From Clostridiales bacterium (lineage in GTDB: Bacteria; Bacillota; Clostridia; Oscillospirales; Oscillospiraceae), in assembly GCA_018374635.1 (NCBI GenBank), contig JAHAEW010000016.1:1-46498 (forward strand): a stretch of DNA of 46,498 nucleotides. Reading direction: 5' to 3'. Numbering within the stretch: position 1 is the first letter of the stretch; every line of letters starts with the position of its first letter. Of the stretch, positions 32,189-39,766 are shown in pieces. The notes under the pieces are model-generated. The model worked only from the letters and a program-made list of their open reading frames with translations, was not told the origin of the DNA and ran no database searches. A program made the position numbers and the translations under genes.

Positions 32189-32821
32189 ATGTTCCAGAAA
32201 CCCATCTATCGACTCCGGCGAAAAGCGGCGGCCTGCGCGGTATGCGCCGTGACGCTCCTCACGCCCGCACTGGCGGCGGGCTTTACCGATGTGCCGCAGA
32301 ACGCCTGGTATGCCTCCGCAGTCAATGAGGTGGTGGAAGCCGGGCTCCTCTCCGGCACCAGCGCCGCGACCTTTCAGCCAAACGGTAAAGTGACGCGGGC
32401 CATGACCGTGACCGCGCTGTGGCGGCTGGCTGGCGCTCCGGCGCCGGAGAGCGGCCAGAGTTTTCACGATGTTCCGGCGGATGCTTGGTACACCGATGCG
32501 GTGGCCTGGGCGGCTGAAACCGGAGTGGCCTCCGGCAACGGGAAGGGGGCATTCCAGCCCGGCAATCTGGTGACCCGGGAACAGCTGGCGGTTTTTCTCT
32601 ACCAGTATGCCCAGAGCCAGGGGCTTGATACCGCGCAGGGGAAGCTGAGCGCCTATACCGACGGCAATACCGTATCCAAATGGGCGGTGGATGGCATGGA
32701 GCACGCGGTGGGGGCCGGACTGATCTCAGGCAGCAAGGGAAAGCTCTCCCCTAAGGCCACAGCCACCCGGGCGGAGCTGGCAGTGGTGCTGGAGCGGCTG
32801 ATGACCCCGGCGGTCGGGTGA
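32189..32821 (+). CDS. Small secreted protein made of three SLH domains
   Basis: A 210-residue exported protein. The signal peptide spans about 1-30 (basic start, then CAVCAVTLLTPALAA with likely cleavage after ALA). The whole mature part is three S-layer homology repeats: FTDVPQNAWYASAVNEVVEA, FHDVPADAWYTDAVAWAAET and the weaker LSAYTDGNTVSKWAVDGM, each ending in a V/ATRAE/Q-type motif. SLH domains bind pyruvylated secondary cell-wall polymer. No catalytic or adhesive domain is attached, so it may be a wall-bound cap, a competitor for SLH sites, or part of a complex. AAAGGAG precedes the ATG. Confidence 0.9.
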   Translation: MFQKPIYRLRRKAAACAVCAVTLLTPALAAGFTDVPQNAWYASAVNEVVEAGLLSGTSAATFQPNGKVTRAMTVTALWRLAGAPAPESGQSFHDVPADAWYTDAVAWAAETGVASGNGKGAFQPGNLVTREQLAVFLYQYAQSQGLDTAQGKLSAYTDGNTVSKWAVDGMEHAVGAGLISGSKGKLSPKATATRAELAVVLERLMTPAVG

Positions 32822-32875
32822 GAAGAGGACGGAGGAGCGGGGGGCGTCCGGCTGCCGCCGCGCTGACAGGAGCGA

Positions 32876-32904
32876 TTGACAAATCCAGGAGCAGAGGGTA
32901 TGCT
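32876..32904 (+). promoter_or_regulatory. Promoter of the marR-DUF4015 operon
   Basis: TTGACA, 17-base spacer, TATGCT. Confidence 0.78.
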
Positions 32905-32941
32905 CTTGAAGAGCCCGATTCGGGGAAGGAGCGAACATCAT

Positions 32942-33412
32942 ATGGAAGAGAGGCCCAGTGTTTTGATGTCATATCTGCGTGTGACACAGCATATGTCGCA
33001 GCAATTTCGCGCACATTTCGGAAAGCTGAATCTGACCTTCCCGCAGGCGCTGGTCCTCAATGTGCTGGGGGAGGAGGGGCCGCTTCCCATCAGCGTTCTG
33101 GCCGAGCGGACAGGCAGCGCCAACAGCACCGTGTCCGGCATCGTGGACCGGTTGGAACGGCTGGGACTGGCCCGCCGGGAACGCTCGGAACAGGACCGGC
33201 GGGTGATCTATGTCTCTGCGACCGAGCAGTACTGTCTTCTGCATCAGAAAGCGGCTACCGATGTGAGCGGCTATTTTAATTCCCTCCTGGACACAATGAC
33301 ACCGGAGGACCGTGCGATGGTGGCAGAGGCGCTCTATAAGCTGGATGCCCTCCTCTCCGCAGCGGAGAAGCGTGCGCGCCCGGATGGCGCGGGCGAAGCG
33401 CATCAGAAATGA
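32942..33412 (+). CDS. MarR family transcriptional regulator
   Basis: A 156-residue winged-helix regulator. The DNA-binding core spans about 35-100: FPQALVLNVLGEEGPLPISV, then AERTGSANSTVSGIVDRLER, then the wing RRERSEQDRRVIYVSATE. Helices at both ends form the dimer interface. AAGGAG precedes the ATG at 32942; the longer frame starts inside the promoter. It is followed 30 bases on by a DUF4015 gene, so it may regulate that gene or itself. The ligand is unknown. Confidence 0.9.
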   Translation: MEERPSVLMSYLRVTQHMSQQFRAHFGKLNLTFPQALVLNVLGEEGPLPISVLAERTGSANSTVSGIVDRLERLGLARRERSEQDRRVIYVSATEQYCLLHQKAATDVSGYFNSLLDTMTPEDRAMVAEALYKLDALLSAAEKRARPDGAGEAHQK

Positions 33413-33442
33413 TGAACAACAACTGACAGGTGGGAATCAGAC

Positions 33443-34519
33443 ATGGCAAGGCGAGGAAACCGGTATGGATACGGAGGCTATCACGGCCGCTCCCGGGGGC
33501 AGGGCGTGCTGAAAGTCATCATTGCGGTGCTGGCGGTGGTGCTGCTGCTGGTGCTGGGACTCTTCTTTTTGCAGGAGAATCACCTGGCCTTTTCCAGCGA
33601 TGGGGCACACCTGTCCCTCCCGTTTTTTGGCGGGGAAGATCCTCTGCCGGAGCCGGAAGTGAGCGAACCAGTGGTGGTGACGACCGTCCCCACGCCGACG
33701 CCCACACCGGAGCCGCCCATGCAGGCAGCCCTGCTGCCCCGCAGCGCCCTGAAGGACGGGACGGCGCCGGCCCTGCTGGCAGAGGCAGGGGGCAATACCG
33801 CGGTATTCGACATGAAGGCCGATGACGGGTCCCTTGGCTATGTCTCCGCTCTGGAGGTTGCCAAACAGGCGGGCGCGTCCGCCTCAGACCCGGAGCTCAA
33901 TCAGGCCATTCAGAATTGGAATGCCGGAAACGTCTACACAGTAGCCCGGGTATCCTGCTTCCGGGACAATAAGGCGCCCTATGCGGTGCCGTCACTGGGG
34001 ATTAAGACAAACAGCGGGTATAACTGGCGGGATCAGGAGGACCTGCGCTGGATGAGCCCCACCAGCGAGGAGGCGCGGGCCTACGTGGTGGATGTGTGCG
34101 TGGAGCTCGCGGAACTGGGGTTTGACGAGATCCTACTGGACAACAGCGCCTATCCCACCCAGGGGCATTTGGAGTATATCAAGCGGGGCGGAAACTATGA
34201 CCAGAGCAGGTTTCAGGAGATCATCACCGCTTTTTACACCCAGGTGGAGACCGCGCTGGCGGCCTATCCGGACGTAAAACTCTCCATTCGTACCGGGGGA
34301 GATGTGCTCGTATCCGGACAGGACGCGGTCAGCGGCCAGAGCGCGACGGCACTGGCGGAGCATGCCGACCGCCTCTGGGTGGATTTGGGAGAGGTATCCC
34401 TGGCTGCGGCGGCAGAGGCACTGGGAGGAGCCGGCGCAGAAGAAAAGCTGGTCCCGATCCTGGGGGCGGCGGGCGGAGGAAATGATTCCTGGGCCAATCT
34501 GCACACAGCTGAGAATTGA
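33443..34519 (+). CDS. Membrane-anchored DUF4015 putative glycoside hydrolase
   Basis: A 358-residue protein with a Gly/Arg/Tyr-rich cytoplasmic start, one membrane anchor (about 23-43) and a Pro/Thr-rich spacer (VTTVPTPTPTPEPP), then an extracytoplasmic domain. The domain resembles DUF4015 (TIM-barrel, GH-like): NTAVFDMKADDGSLGY, YTVARVSCFRDNKAPYAVPS, YNWRDQEDLRWMSPTSEEAR and ELGFDEILLDNSAYPTQG, with candidate acidic residues in FDMKADDG and FDEILLD. AGGTGGG precedes the ATG. It is the second gene of the marR operon, with a strong terminator after. Cell-wall or polysaccharide hydrolysis is plausible but unproved. Confidence 0.8.
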   Translation: MARRGNRYGYGGYHGRSRGQGVLKVIIAVLAVVLLLVLGLFFLQENHLAFSSDGAHLSLPFFGGEDPLPEPEVSEPVVVTTVPTPTPTPEPPMQAALLPRSALKDGTAPALLAEAGGNTAVFDMKADDGSLGYVSALEVAKQAGASASDPELNQAIQNWNAGNVYTVARVSCFRDNKAPYAVPSLGIKTNSGYNWRDQEDLRWMSPTSEEARAYVVDVCVELAELGFDEILLDNSAYPTQGHLEYIKRGGNYDQSRFQEIITAFYTQVETALAAYPDVKLSIRTGGDVLVSGQDAVSGQSATALAEHADRLWVDLGEVSLAAAAEALGGAGAEEKLVPILGAAGGGNDSWANLHTAEN

Positions 34520-34526
34520 ATCGGCA

Positions 34527-34563
34527 AGGCGGCGGCATGGAGATCCATGCCGCCGCCTTTTTT
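34527..34563 (+). terminator. Terminator after the DUF4015 gene
   Basis: A 14-bp stem AGGCGGCGGCATGG (34527-34540) / CCATGCCGCCGCCT (34545-34558) followed by T-residues. Confidence 0.92.
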
Positions 34564-34641
34564 GAAAGGAAATATGCGTGGAAGGGGGAAAGAGCGGGAA
34601 CACTGTGGATGCCCGCGCAGAGATGAAAAAGGAAAAAACTG

Positions 34642-34869
34642 ATGAGTATACAAAATGCACAAAAAAGGTTTGGGAATTTCTATATGCATAAAAGCGCGGG
34701 GGATACAAAGGGTGCGATTACCCATAAAAAAGACCCATTAGTCAAAAATTTAACAAAAATAAGAAGTGTACTAGATGGTTTAGTTGCAAAAAGAGACAGG
34801 TACTACAACGATTCGGTTGGAAAATTGAACTTGCATTTTATGGACGGTTCGAGTATGATTTCAATATAA
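34642..34869 (+). CDS. AT-rich hypothetical protein upstream of the V-ATPase operon
   Basis: A 75-residue open frame (MSIQNAQKRFGNFYMHKSAG...) that I do not recognise. It is basic with no membrane segment (KKDPLVKNLTKIRSVLDGLV). AAAAAGGAAA stands a few bases before the ATG. The stretch is strikingly AT-rich and uses A/T-ending codons unlike its neighbours, which suggests recent transfer or weak selection. The V-ATPase promoter appears to overlap its 3' end. The rest of 34564-34917 holds no other gene. Confidence 0.45.
   Translation: MSIQNAQKRFGNFYMHKSAGDTKGAITHKKDPLVKNLTKIRSVLDGLVAKRDRYYNDSVGKLNLHFMDGSSMISI
34831..34859 (+). promoter_or_regulatory. Candidate promoter of the V-ATPase operon
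   Basis: TTGCAT, 17-base spacer, TATGAT, ending about 60 bases before the first V-ATPase gene. A TATAAT at 34865 without a good -35 box is an alternative -10. Confidence 0.6.
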
Positions 34870-34917
34870 TCTGGATGGTTTATTATGGAATACGACCAAA
34901 AGAAAGGCGGTGAAGAG

Positions 34918-35232
34918 ATGTCTTTGGAGGGAATCAAGCAGGTGACGGAGGCTGAGACACTGGCGCAGCAGCGCAGGAACGAGGCCCTGGCACAGGCAAA
35001 AAAGACCGTCGCGGACGCCCGCCGTGCCGGGGAGGAGCGTTTCAGCTCCGCCCGGATACAGGCCGAGGCGCAGGTGAGGGGATTTTTGCAGGAGGCCGAA
35101 GAGCGCGCCTCCAAACACACGGAGCAGGTGCTGGAGGAGACCACACGGGCCTGCAACGCGCTCCAGCAGGAGGCTGAGGGCCGGCTGGCGGATGCTGCGG
35201 CACTCATTGTCAGAAGGGTTGTGAATGTCTGA
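34918..35232 (+). CDS. ntpF: V/A-type ATPase peripheral-stalk subunit (H/G, NtpF)
   Basis: A 104-residue, almost wholly helical, charged protein with long coiled-coil potential (AETLAQQRRNEALAQAKKTV to HTEQVLEETTRACNALQQEA). In V/A-ATPases this subunit pairs with E to form the stator stalk. AAGGCGGTG precedes the ATG at 34918; an in-frame ATG 33 bases upstream lacks a ribosome site. It is the first gene of ntpF-I-K-E-C-G-A-B-D, the same order as in Enterococcus hirae. Its stop overlaps the next start as TGATG. Confidence 0.85.
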   Translation: MSLEGIKQVTEAETLAQQRRNEALAQAKKTVADARRAGEERFSSARIQAEAQVRGFLQEAEERASKHTEQVLEETTRACNALQQEAEGRLADAAALIVRRVVNV

Positions 35233-37166
35233 TGTCCATCGTCAAAATGAAGCGGATTCGCCTCTTTGGCATGCGGTCAGACAGAGAAGAGATCCTCCGG
35301 GTACTCCAGCGGGCGGGCTGTGTGGAGATCGCCGAGCCCTCCGATCTGGAGGGAGCGGCCTGGCAGGGCCTGTCCCGGCCGGATGACCGGGCGCTCAACG
35401 AGGCCAGAGAGGCCAGCGCGGCCGCTTTGGCTGCGCTGGACATCCTCAAAAAATATGCGCCTGCAAAGGGCGGGCTGCTCAAAGCGCGCCCCGTCATCTC
35501 CGAGCGGGAGTTCTTTGACGAGGAGGCGTACAGGGCCGCTCGGAAGACAGCCCGCACCCTTGTGGAGGCGGAGCAGCGTATCACCGGACTGAATGCCGAG
35601 AGGAGCAAAGTGAGGGGACAGAAGATGGCCCTTGCTCCCTGGCTCGGGCTGGACCTTCCGCTGGAGACGGCCTCGACCCGTGAGACGGCCATCCGCCTGG
35701 GCACGGTGCCCGGCAAGGTGGTCATGGAGGAACTTCTGAACGCGCTGAAGGGAGCCACAGACCTGGCGCAGCTCACCGAGATCAGCGCCGATCAAAACGC
35801 CCGCTATCTCTTCTTTGCCTGTCATAAGGCGGTAGAGGAGGCGGCCGAGCAGGTCCTCAAGGAGTACGGCTTTTCCCAGGCCAGCCTGAAGGGCTGGACC
35901 GGCACCGCCCGGGAAAACGACCGCAGGCTGGATGAGACCCTGGTGGAGCTGGAGCGTGAGCTGGAAGCGGCAAAAGCCGGGATCGCGGGGCAAAAGGAGG
36001 CCAGGAAAGCGCTGGAACGCTGCGCGGACCGGGCGGCCCAGGAGGTGCGCCGGGAGGAGGCCAAGAGCCGCCTGCGGGATACCGAGACCGCCTTCTTTCT
36101 GGAGGGCTGGGCCCCGGCCGAGTCGCTGGACGCCCTGCGGCAGAGGCTGGAACCCTTCGGATGCGCGTTTCAGGCGGAGGACCCCGCGGAAGAAGACTAT
36201 CCCAGCGTCCCGGTCAAGCTCAAGAACAACGCCCTGACCCGGCCGCTGAATATGGTCACGGAGATGTATTCGCTCCCCGCCTATAACGGGATCGATCCAA
36301 ACCCGCTCATGGCGCCGTTCTTTATTCTCTTCTACGGCATCATGATGGCGGACATGGGGTACGGCCTTCTGATGATGCTGGCCTCGGTGTTCGTGCTCAA
36401 AAAAGTCCGGCCAAAGGGCGGAATGCACAATTTCTTCGCCCTGTTGGGCCTGTGCGGCATCAGCACCTTCTTCCTGGGGGCCCTGACGGGCGGATTCTTT
36501 GGAGATTTCATCCCACAGCTGCTCAAGGTCATCAATCCAGAGAGCCAGTTCGTCTGGTTCTGGAAGCCCCTTTTCACACCGCTGGACAACACCTTGCAGA
36601 TCCTGGTGGGTTCCATGGTGCTGGGCTTTGTACAGATCAACGCGGGTATGCTCATCAGCTTTGTGAAAAAGCTGAAGGAGGGCCAGTATATGGACGCCCT
36701 CTGGGAAGAAGTTACCTGGTGGGTGGTCTTTCTGGGGATCGGTTTGGCCATCCTGGGTGTGACACCCCTGCTCCTGGCGCTGGGCGGACTGTTGGTTGTG
36801 GCCGGTCCAGTGGTCACAAACAAGGGGGCTGGAAAGATCACCGGGATCTTAGGCTCTCTTTACAACCATGTGACCGGATACTTTGGCGACATCCTCTCCT
36901 ATTCCCGGCTGATGGCCCTGATGCTGGCCGGTTCGGTCATTGCCCAGGTGTTCAACACACTGGGCGCGATCCCTGGGAATGTGTTGATCTTCGTTATCAT
37001 CTCCATGGCGGGCAACACGCTCAACTTTGCGCTCAACCTGCTGGGGTGCTACGTCCATGACCTGCGCCTGCAATGCCTGGAGTACTTTGGGAAATTCTAT
37101 CAGGACGGCGGCAGGCCGTTCCGACCACTGGAGATCAACACCAAGTTTGTGGATATTCAAGAGTAA
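35232..37166 (+). CDS. ntpI: V/A-type ATPase subunit I
   Basis: The 644-residue membrane stator subunit that forms the ion half-channels against the K ring. Residues about 1-330 are soluble and coiled-coil rich. From about 355 to the end there are seven or eight membrane segments, starting with MAPFFILFYGIMMADMGYGL. The late segments hold SLYNHVTGYFGDILSYSRLM, with the conserved Arg in SYSRLM that faces the ring carboxylate. The length is typical (640-660). Translation is coupled to ntpF. Confidence 0.93.
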   Translation: MSIVKMKRIRLFGMRSDREEILRVLQRAGCVEIAEPSDLEGAAWQGLSRPDDRALNEAREASAAALAALDILKKYAPAKGGLLKARPVISEREFFDEEAYRAARKTARTLVEAEQRITGLNAERSKVRGQKMALAPWLGLDLPLETASTRETAIRLGTVPGKVVMEELLNALKGATDLAQLTEISADQNARYLFFACHKAVEEAAEQVLKEYGFSQASLKGWTGTARENDRRLDETLVELERELEAAKAGIAGQKEARKALERCADRAAQEVRREEAKSRLRDTETAFFLEGWAPAESLDALRQRLEPFGCAFQAEDPAEEDYPSVPVKLKNNALTRPLNMVTEMYSLPAYNGIDPNPLMAPFFILFYGIMMADMGYGLLMMLASVFVLKKVRPKGGMHNFFALLGLCGISTFFLGALTGGFFGDFIPQLLKVINPESQFVWFWKPLFTPLDNTLQILVGSMVLGFVQINAGMLISFVKKLKEGQYMDALWEEVTWWVVFLGIGLAILGVTPLLLALGGLLVVAGPVVTNKGAGKITGILGSLYNHVTGYFGDILSYSRLMALMLAGSVIAQVFNTLGAIPGNVLIFVIISMAGNTLNFALNLLGCYVHDLRLQCLEYFGKFYQDGGRPFRPLEINTKFVDIQE

Positions 37167-37187
37167 TCGTTTGAGGAGGAACTAACA

Positions 37188-37715
37188 ATGACTGATATGA
37201 ATGCATTGGTGGAACTGCAGCAGAGCCTGACCTTCCTGGGAAGCATCGGCGGCCTGGCCCTGGCCCTGCTGGGCGCCGGCCTGGCGGCCGTTCTGAGCGG
37301 CATCGGCTCGGCAAAGGGCACCGGCATCGCCGGTGAGGCCGGCACAGGCCTGCTGTGCGAGGACCCGTCCAAGTTTGGCAAGGTCATGATCCTTCAGGTC
37401 ATCCCCGGCACCCAGGGCCTGTATGGCCTGGTGGTGTGGTTCTTTGCCATCTTCCGTATGGGACTGCTCTCCGGCACCCTGCCCGAGCTGACCATTGCCC
37501 AGGGCATGCAGTACCTCTTTGCCTGTCTCCCCATGGCGCTGGGCGGACTCTTCTCCGCCATTGCACAGGGCCGCGTGGCCGCGGGGTCCATCAACATTCT
37601 GGCCAAGAAGCCGGACGACTGGGCCAAGGGCATGGTGCTGTGCATCACGGTTGAGTTCTATGCCATCCTGTCCCTGCTGGCTTCCATGCTGATGATCATC
37701 AACATCAGCGCCTGA
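37188..37715 (+). CDS. ntpK: V/A-type ATPase membrane-ring subunit K, sodium type
   Basis: A 175-residue proteolipid with four membrane helices, as in the 16-kDa form of E. hirae NtpK. Each half repeats the Gly-rich pattern (GIGSAKGTGIAGEAGTG). The ion site residues of NtpK are present: Thr75 and Gln76 with Tyr79 in IPGTQGLYG, Gln127 in SAIAQGRVAA, and the carboxylate Glu156 in TVEFYAIL. In E. hirae the equivalents (T64, Q65, Y68, Q110, E139) bind Na+. Na+ is therefore the likely ion. AGGAGG precedes the ATG. Confidence 0.94.
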   Translation: MTDMNALVELQQSLTFLGSIGGLALALLGAGLAAVLSGIGSAKGTGIAGEAGTGLLCEDPSKFGKVMILQVIPGTQGLYGLVVWFFAIFRMGLLSGTLPELTIAQGMQYLFACLPMALGGLFSAIAQGRVAAGSINILAKKPDDWAKGMVLCITVEFYAILSLLASMLMIINISA

Positions 37716-37753
37716 TCGGGACGCCCCACTGTGGAAAGGCGGTAGACGACATC

Positions 37754-38353
37754 ATGGACGGAATCGATAAAATCACCAGCCGCATCAACGCCGACGTGGA
37801 CCGGGAGATCGCAGAGATCCAGGCCAGGGCGGCCGCGGAAGCGGCTCAGATCGCCGCGGAGTATGACCGGCGGTGCGCTCAGGAGACGGAGGAAGTCCTC
37901 TCCCGGGGCCGCAGGGCGGCGGAAGAGCGGGAGGAGCGGCTGGCCAGCGTGGCCCAGCTGGAGGCCCGCAAACTGATCCTGGCAGCCAAGCAGGAGGTCC
38001 TGGAAGAGGCCTTCCGCAAGGCGCTGGAGGATCTTCTCAGCCTGCCGGAGAAGGACTATGTGGAACTGCTGGCCAAGCTCATCGCCAGTGCCAGCCAGTC
38101 CGGGAGTGAGCAGGTCATCTTCTCGCAGAAGGACCGGCCCCGTTATGGGAAGGCGGCGGTCACCCGCGCGAACGAACTGCTGGGCGAGCGGGGACGCCTA
38201 ACGCTGGCGGTGGAGACCCGCCCCATCGGCGGCGGCTTCATTCTCAGCGATGGAGATGTGGAAGTCAACGGCACCTTTGAGACTCTGGTCCGCATGCAGC
38301 GCCGCGAGATGGACGCCGCCGTGGCCAAGGTCCTCTTCCATGAAGGAGCCTGA
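37754..38353 (+). CDS. ntpE: V/A-type ATPase subunit E
   Basis: A 199-residue peripheral-stalk subunit. The N-terminal half is a long charged helix (INADVDREIAEIQARAAAEA onward) that pairs with NtpF. The C-terminal domain (about 100-199) has the conserved GGFILSDGDVEVNGTFETLV end and contacts subunit B. The length is typical. GAAAGGCGG precedes the ATG 38 bases after ntpK. Confidence 0.9.
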   Translation: MDGIDKITSRINADVDREIAEIQARAAAEAAQIAAEYDRRCAQETEEVLSRGRRAAEEREERLASVAQLEARKLILAAKQEVLEEAFRKALEDLLSLPEKDYVELLAKLIASASQSGSEQVIFSQKDRPRYGKAAVTRANELLGERGRLTLAVETRPIGGGFILSDGDVEVNGTFETLVRMQRREMDAAVAKVLFHEGA

Positions 38354-38386
38354 TTCCGCTCCCCAGACGGGAAAGGAGGAAGTGTC

Positions 38387-39388
38387 TTGTCCAAAAAGCT
38401 GAAAGACACGGATTATCTCAGCATTTCCACCCGGGTGCGGGCCATGGAGAACCGGCTCCTGACCCGGGAGCGCATGGAGCGGATGATCGACGCCCGCACG
38501 GACGAGGAGGCCGCCAAGGTCCTGAGCGAGTGCGGCTATGGAGAGCTATCCCGGCTCACTGCGACGGCGCTGGACGAGGTGCTGGCCAAGGCCCGGGACG
38601 CGGTCTACCAGGACCTGCGCACGGCGGCGCCAGACAAGCGCCTCATCGACGTATTTCAAATGAAATACGACTATCATAATATCAAGACGCTCATCAAGGC
38701 GGAGGCCATGGGCGTGGACGCGGGGCTTTACCTCTCCAGCGGAGGGCGCTACTCCCCGGTGAAGCTGACGGAGGATTTCCGCCGGGAGGAGCTGCGGGAT
38801 TACAGCGGCACCTTCCGCACGGCGGCGGAAAAGGCCAAGGAGACGCTGGCCGCCACCCGGGATCCTCAGCTGGCCGACTTCATCCTGGATAAGGCTTACT
38901 TTCAGGAGATGAGCGCCGCGGCCAAGGCGGTGGGCAGCCCCTTCCTGACGGGCTATGTGCGCCTGCTGGCCGACGCGGCCAACCTGCGCTCGGTGGTGCG
39001 CGCGGCCCGGATGGGGAAGGGAAGCGACTTTCTCGCCCTGGTCCTGGTCCCCGGGGGCAGCGTGGAGGAGAGCACCCTGTGCCAGACCAAGAGCAGCGAG
39101 CTGAGCGCCCTCTTTCAGGGCGGGGCCCTGGCGGAGGCCGCTGTCCTGGGCGCAGGGCTGATGGGCGATCAGGGGCACTCCTTCACCGCGTTTGAGCGGG
39201 CCTGTGACAACGCGGTCAACACCTATCTGTGTACGGCCCGGCGGGTGCCCTTCGGAGAGCATCCGGTCATTGGCTATCTCTATGCCCGGGAGGCGGAGAT
39301 CACCGCCATCCGCACCATCCTTTCGGGACGCATGGCCGGCCTGAGCGCGGATCTTATCCGGGAAAGGCTGCGTGACGCCTATGTATAA
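38387..39388 (+). CDS. ntpC: V/A-type ATPase subunit C
   Basis: A 333-residue all-helical funnel subunit joining the central shaft to the K ring. Recognised by YLSISTRVRAMENRLLTRE at the start, MKYDYHNIKTLIKAEAMG in the middle and PVIGYLYAREAEITAIRTIL near the end. The start codon is TTG at 38387 with AAAGGAGG seven bases upstream; no in-frame ATG fits the N-terminus. The end overlaps ntpG. Confidence 0.92.
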   Translation: MSKKLKDTDYLSISTRVRAMENRLLTRERMERMIDARTDEEAAKVLSECGYGELSRLTATALDEVLAKARDAVYQDLRTAAPDKRLIDVFQMKYDYHNIKTLIKAEAMGVDAGLYLSSGGRYSPVKLTEDFRREELRDYSGTFRTAAEKAKETLAATRDPQLADFILDKAYFQEMSAAAKAVGSPFLTGYVRLLADAANLRSVVRAARMGKGSDFLALVLVPGGSVEESTLCQTKSSELSALFQGGALAEAAVLGAGLMGDQGHSFTAFERACDNAVNTYLCTARRVPFGEHPVIGYLYAREAEITAIRTILSGRMAGLSADLIRERLRDAYV

Positions 39389-39689
39389 GATTGCAGTACT
39401 GGGAGACAAGGACAGCGTTCTGGGGTTTAAGGCCCTGGGGCTGGATGTGTTTCCGGTGGAAAGCGTGGAGGAGGCCCGCCGGGTGCTCCACGCCCTGGCC
39501 AGAGAAAACTACGCGGTGATCTATCTCACCGAGCAGGCAGCGGCTCAGATGGAGGCCGACGTAAACCGCTATAAGGATGAGCTTACACCCGCCATCATCC
39601 TCATCCCCGGGAAGGAAGGCTCCCTGGGGATCGGCATGGCCAATGTGAAAAGCGCAGTGGAGCGGGCCGTTGGCGCGGATATCCTGTAA
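39381..39689 (+). CDS. ntpG: V/A-type ATPase subunit F (NtpG)
   Basis: A 102-residue Rossmann-like subunit of the rotor shaft: MYKIAVLGDKDSVLGFKALG, then YAVIYLTEQAAAQME, then AIILIPGKEGSLGIGM. The ATG at 39381 overlaps the ntpC end by eight bases and gives the usual N-terminus; a GTG at 39372 in the same frame is an alternative. A 77-base spacer follows before ntpA. Confidence 0.92.
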   Translation: MYKIAVLGDKDSVLGFKALGLDVFPVESVEEARRVLHALARENYAVIYLTEQAAAQMEADVNRYKDELTPAIILIPGKEGSLGIGMANVKSAVERAVGADIL

Positions 39690-39766
39690 AAAGCTGCGGC
39701 GGAAAAGTCCTCTCCGGCGGAGAGGCGATGAGTATGAAATCTGCCTTGAAAGAAGGTTGAAACCGA

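Noticed and set aside
39372..39380. GTG start for ntpG
   Set aside because: The ATG at 39381 gives the usual MYKIAV.GDKDSVLGF N-terminus of the family, though the GTG cannot be excluded.
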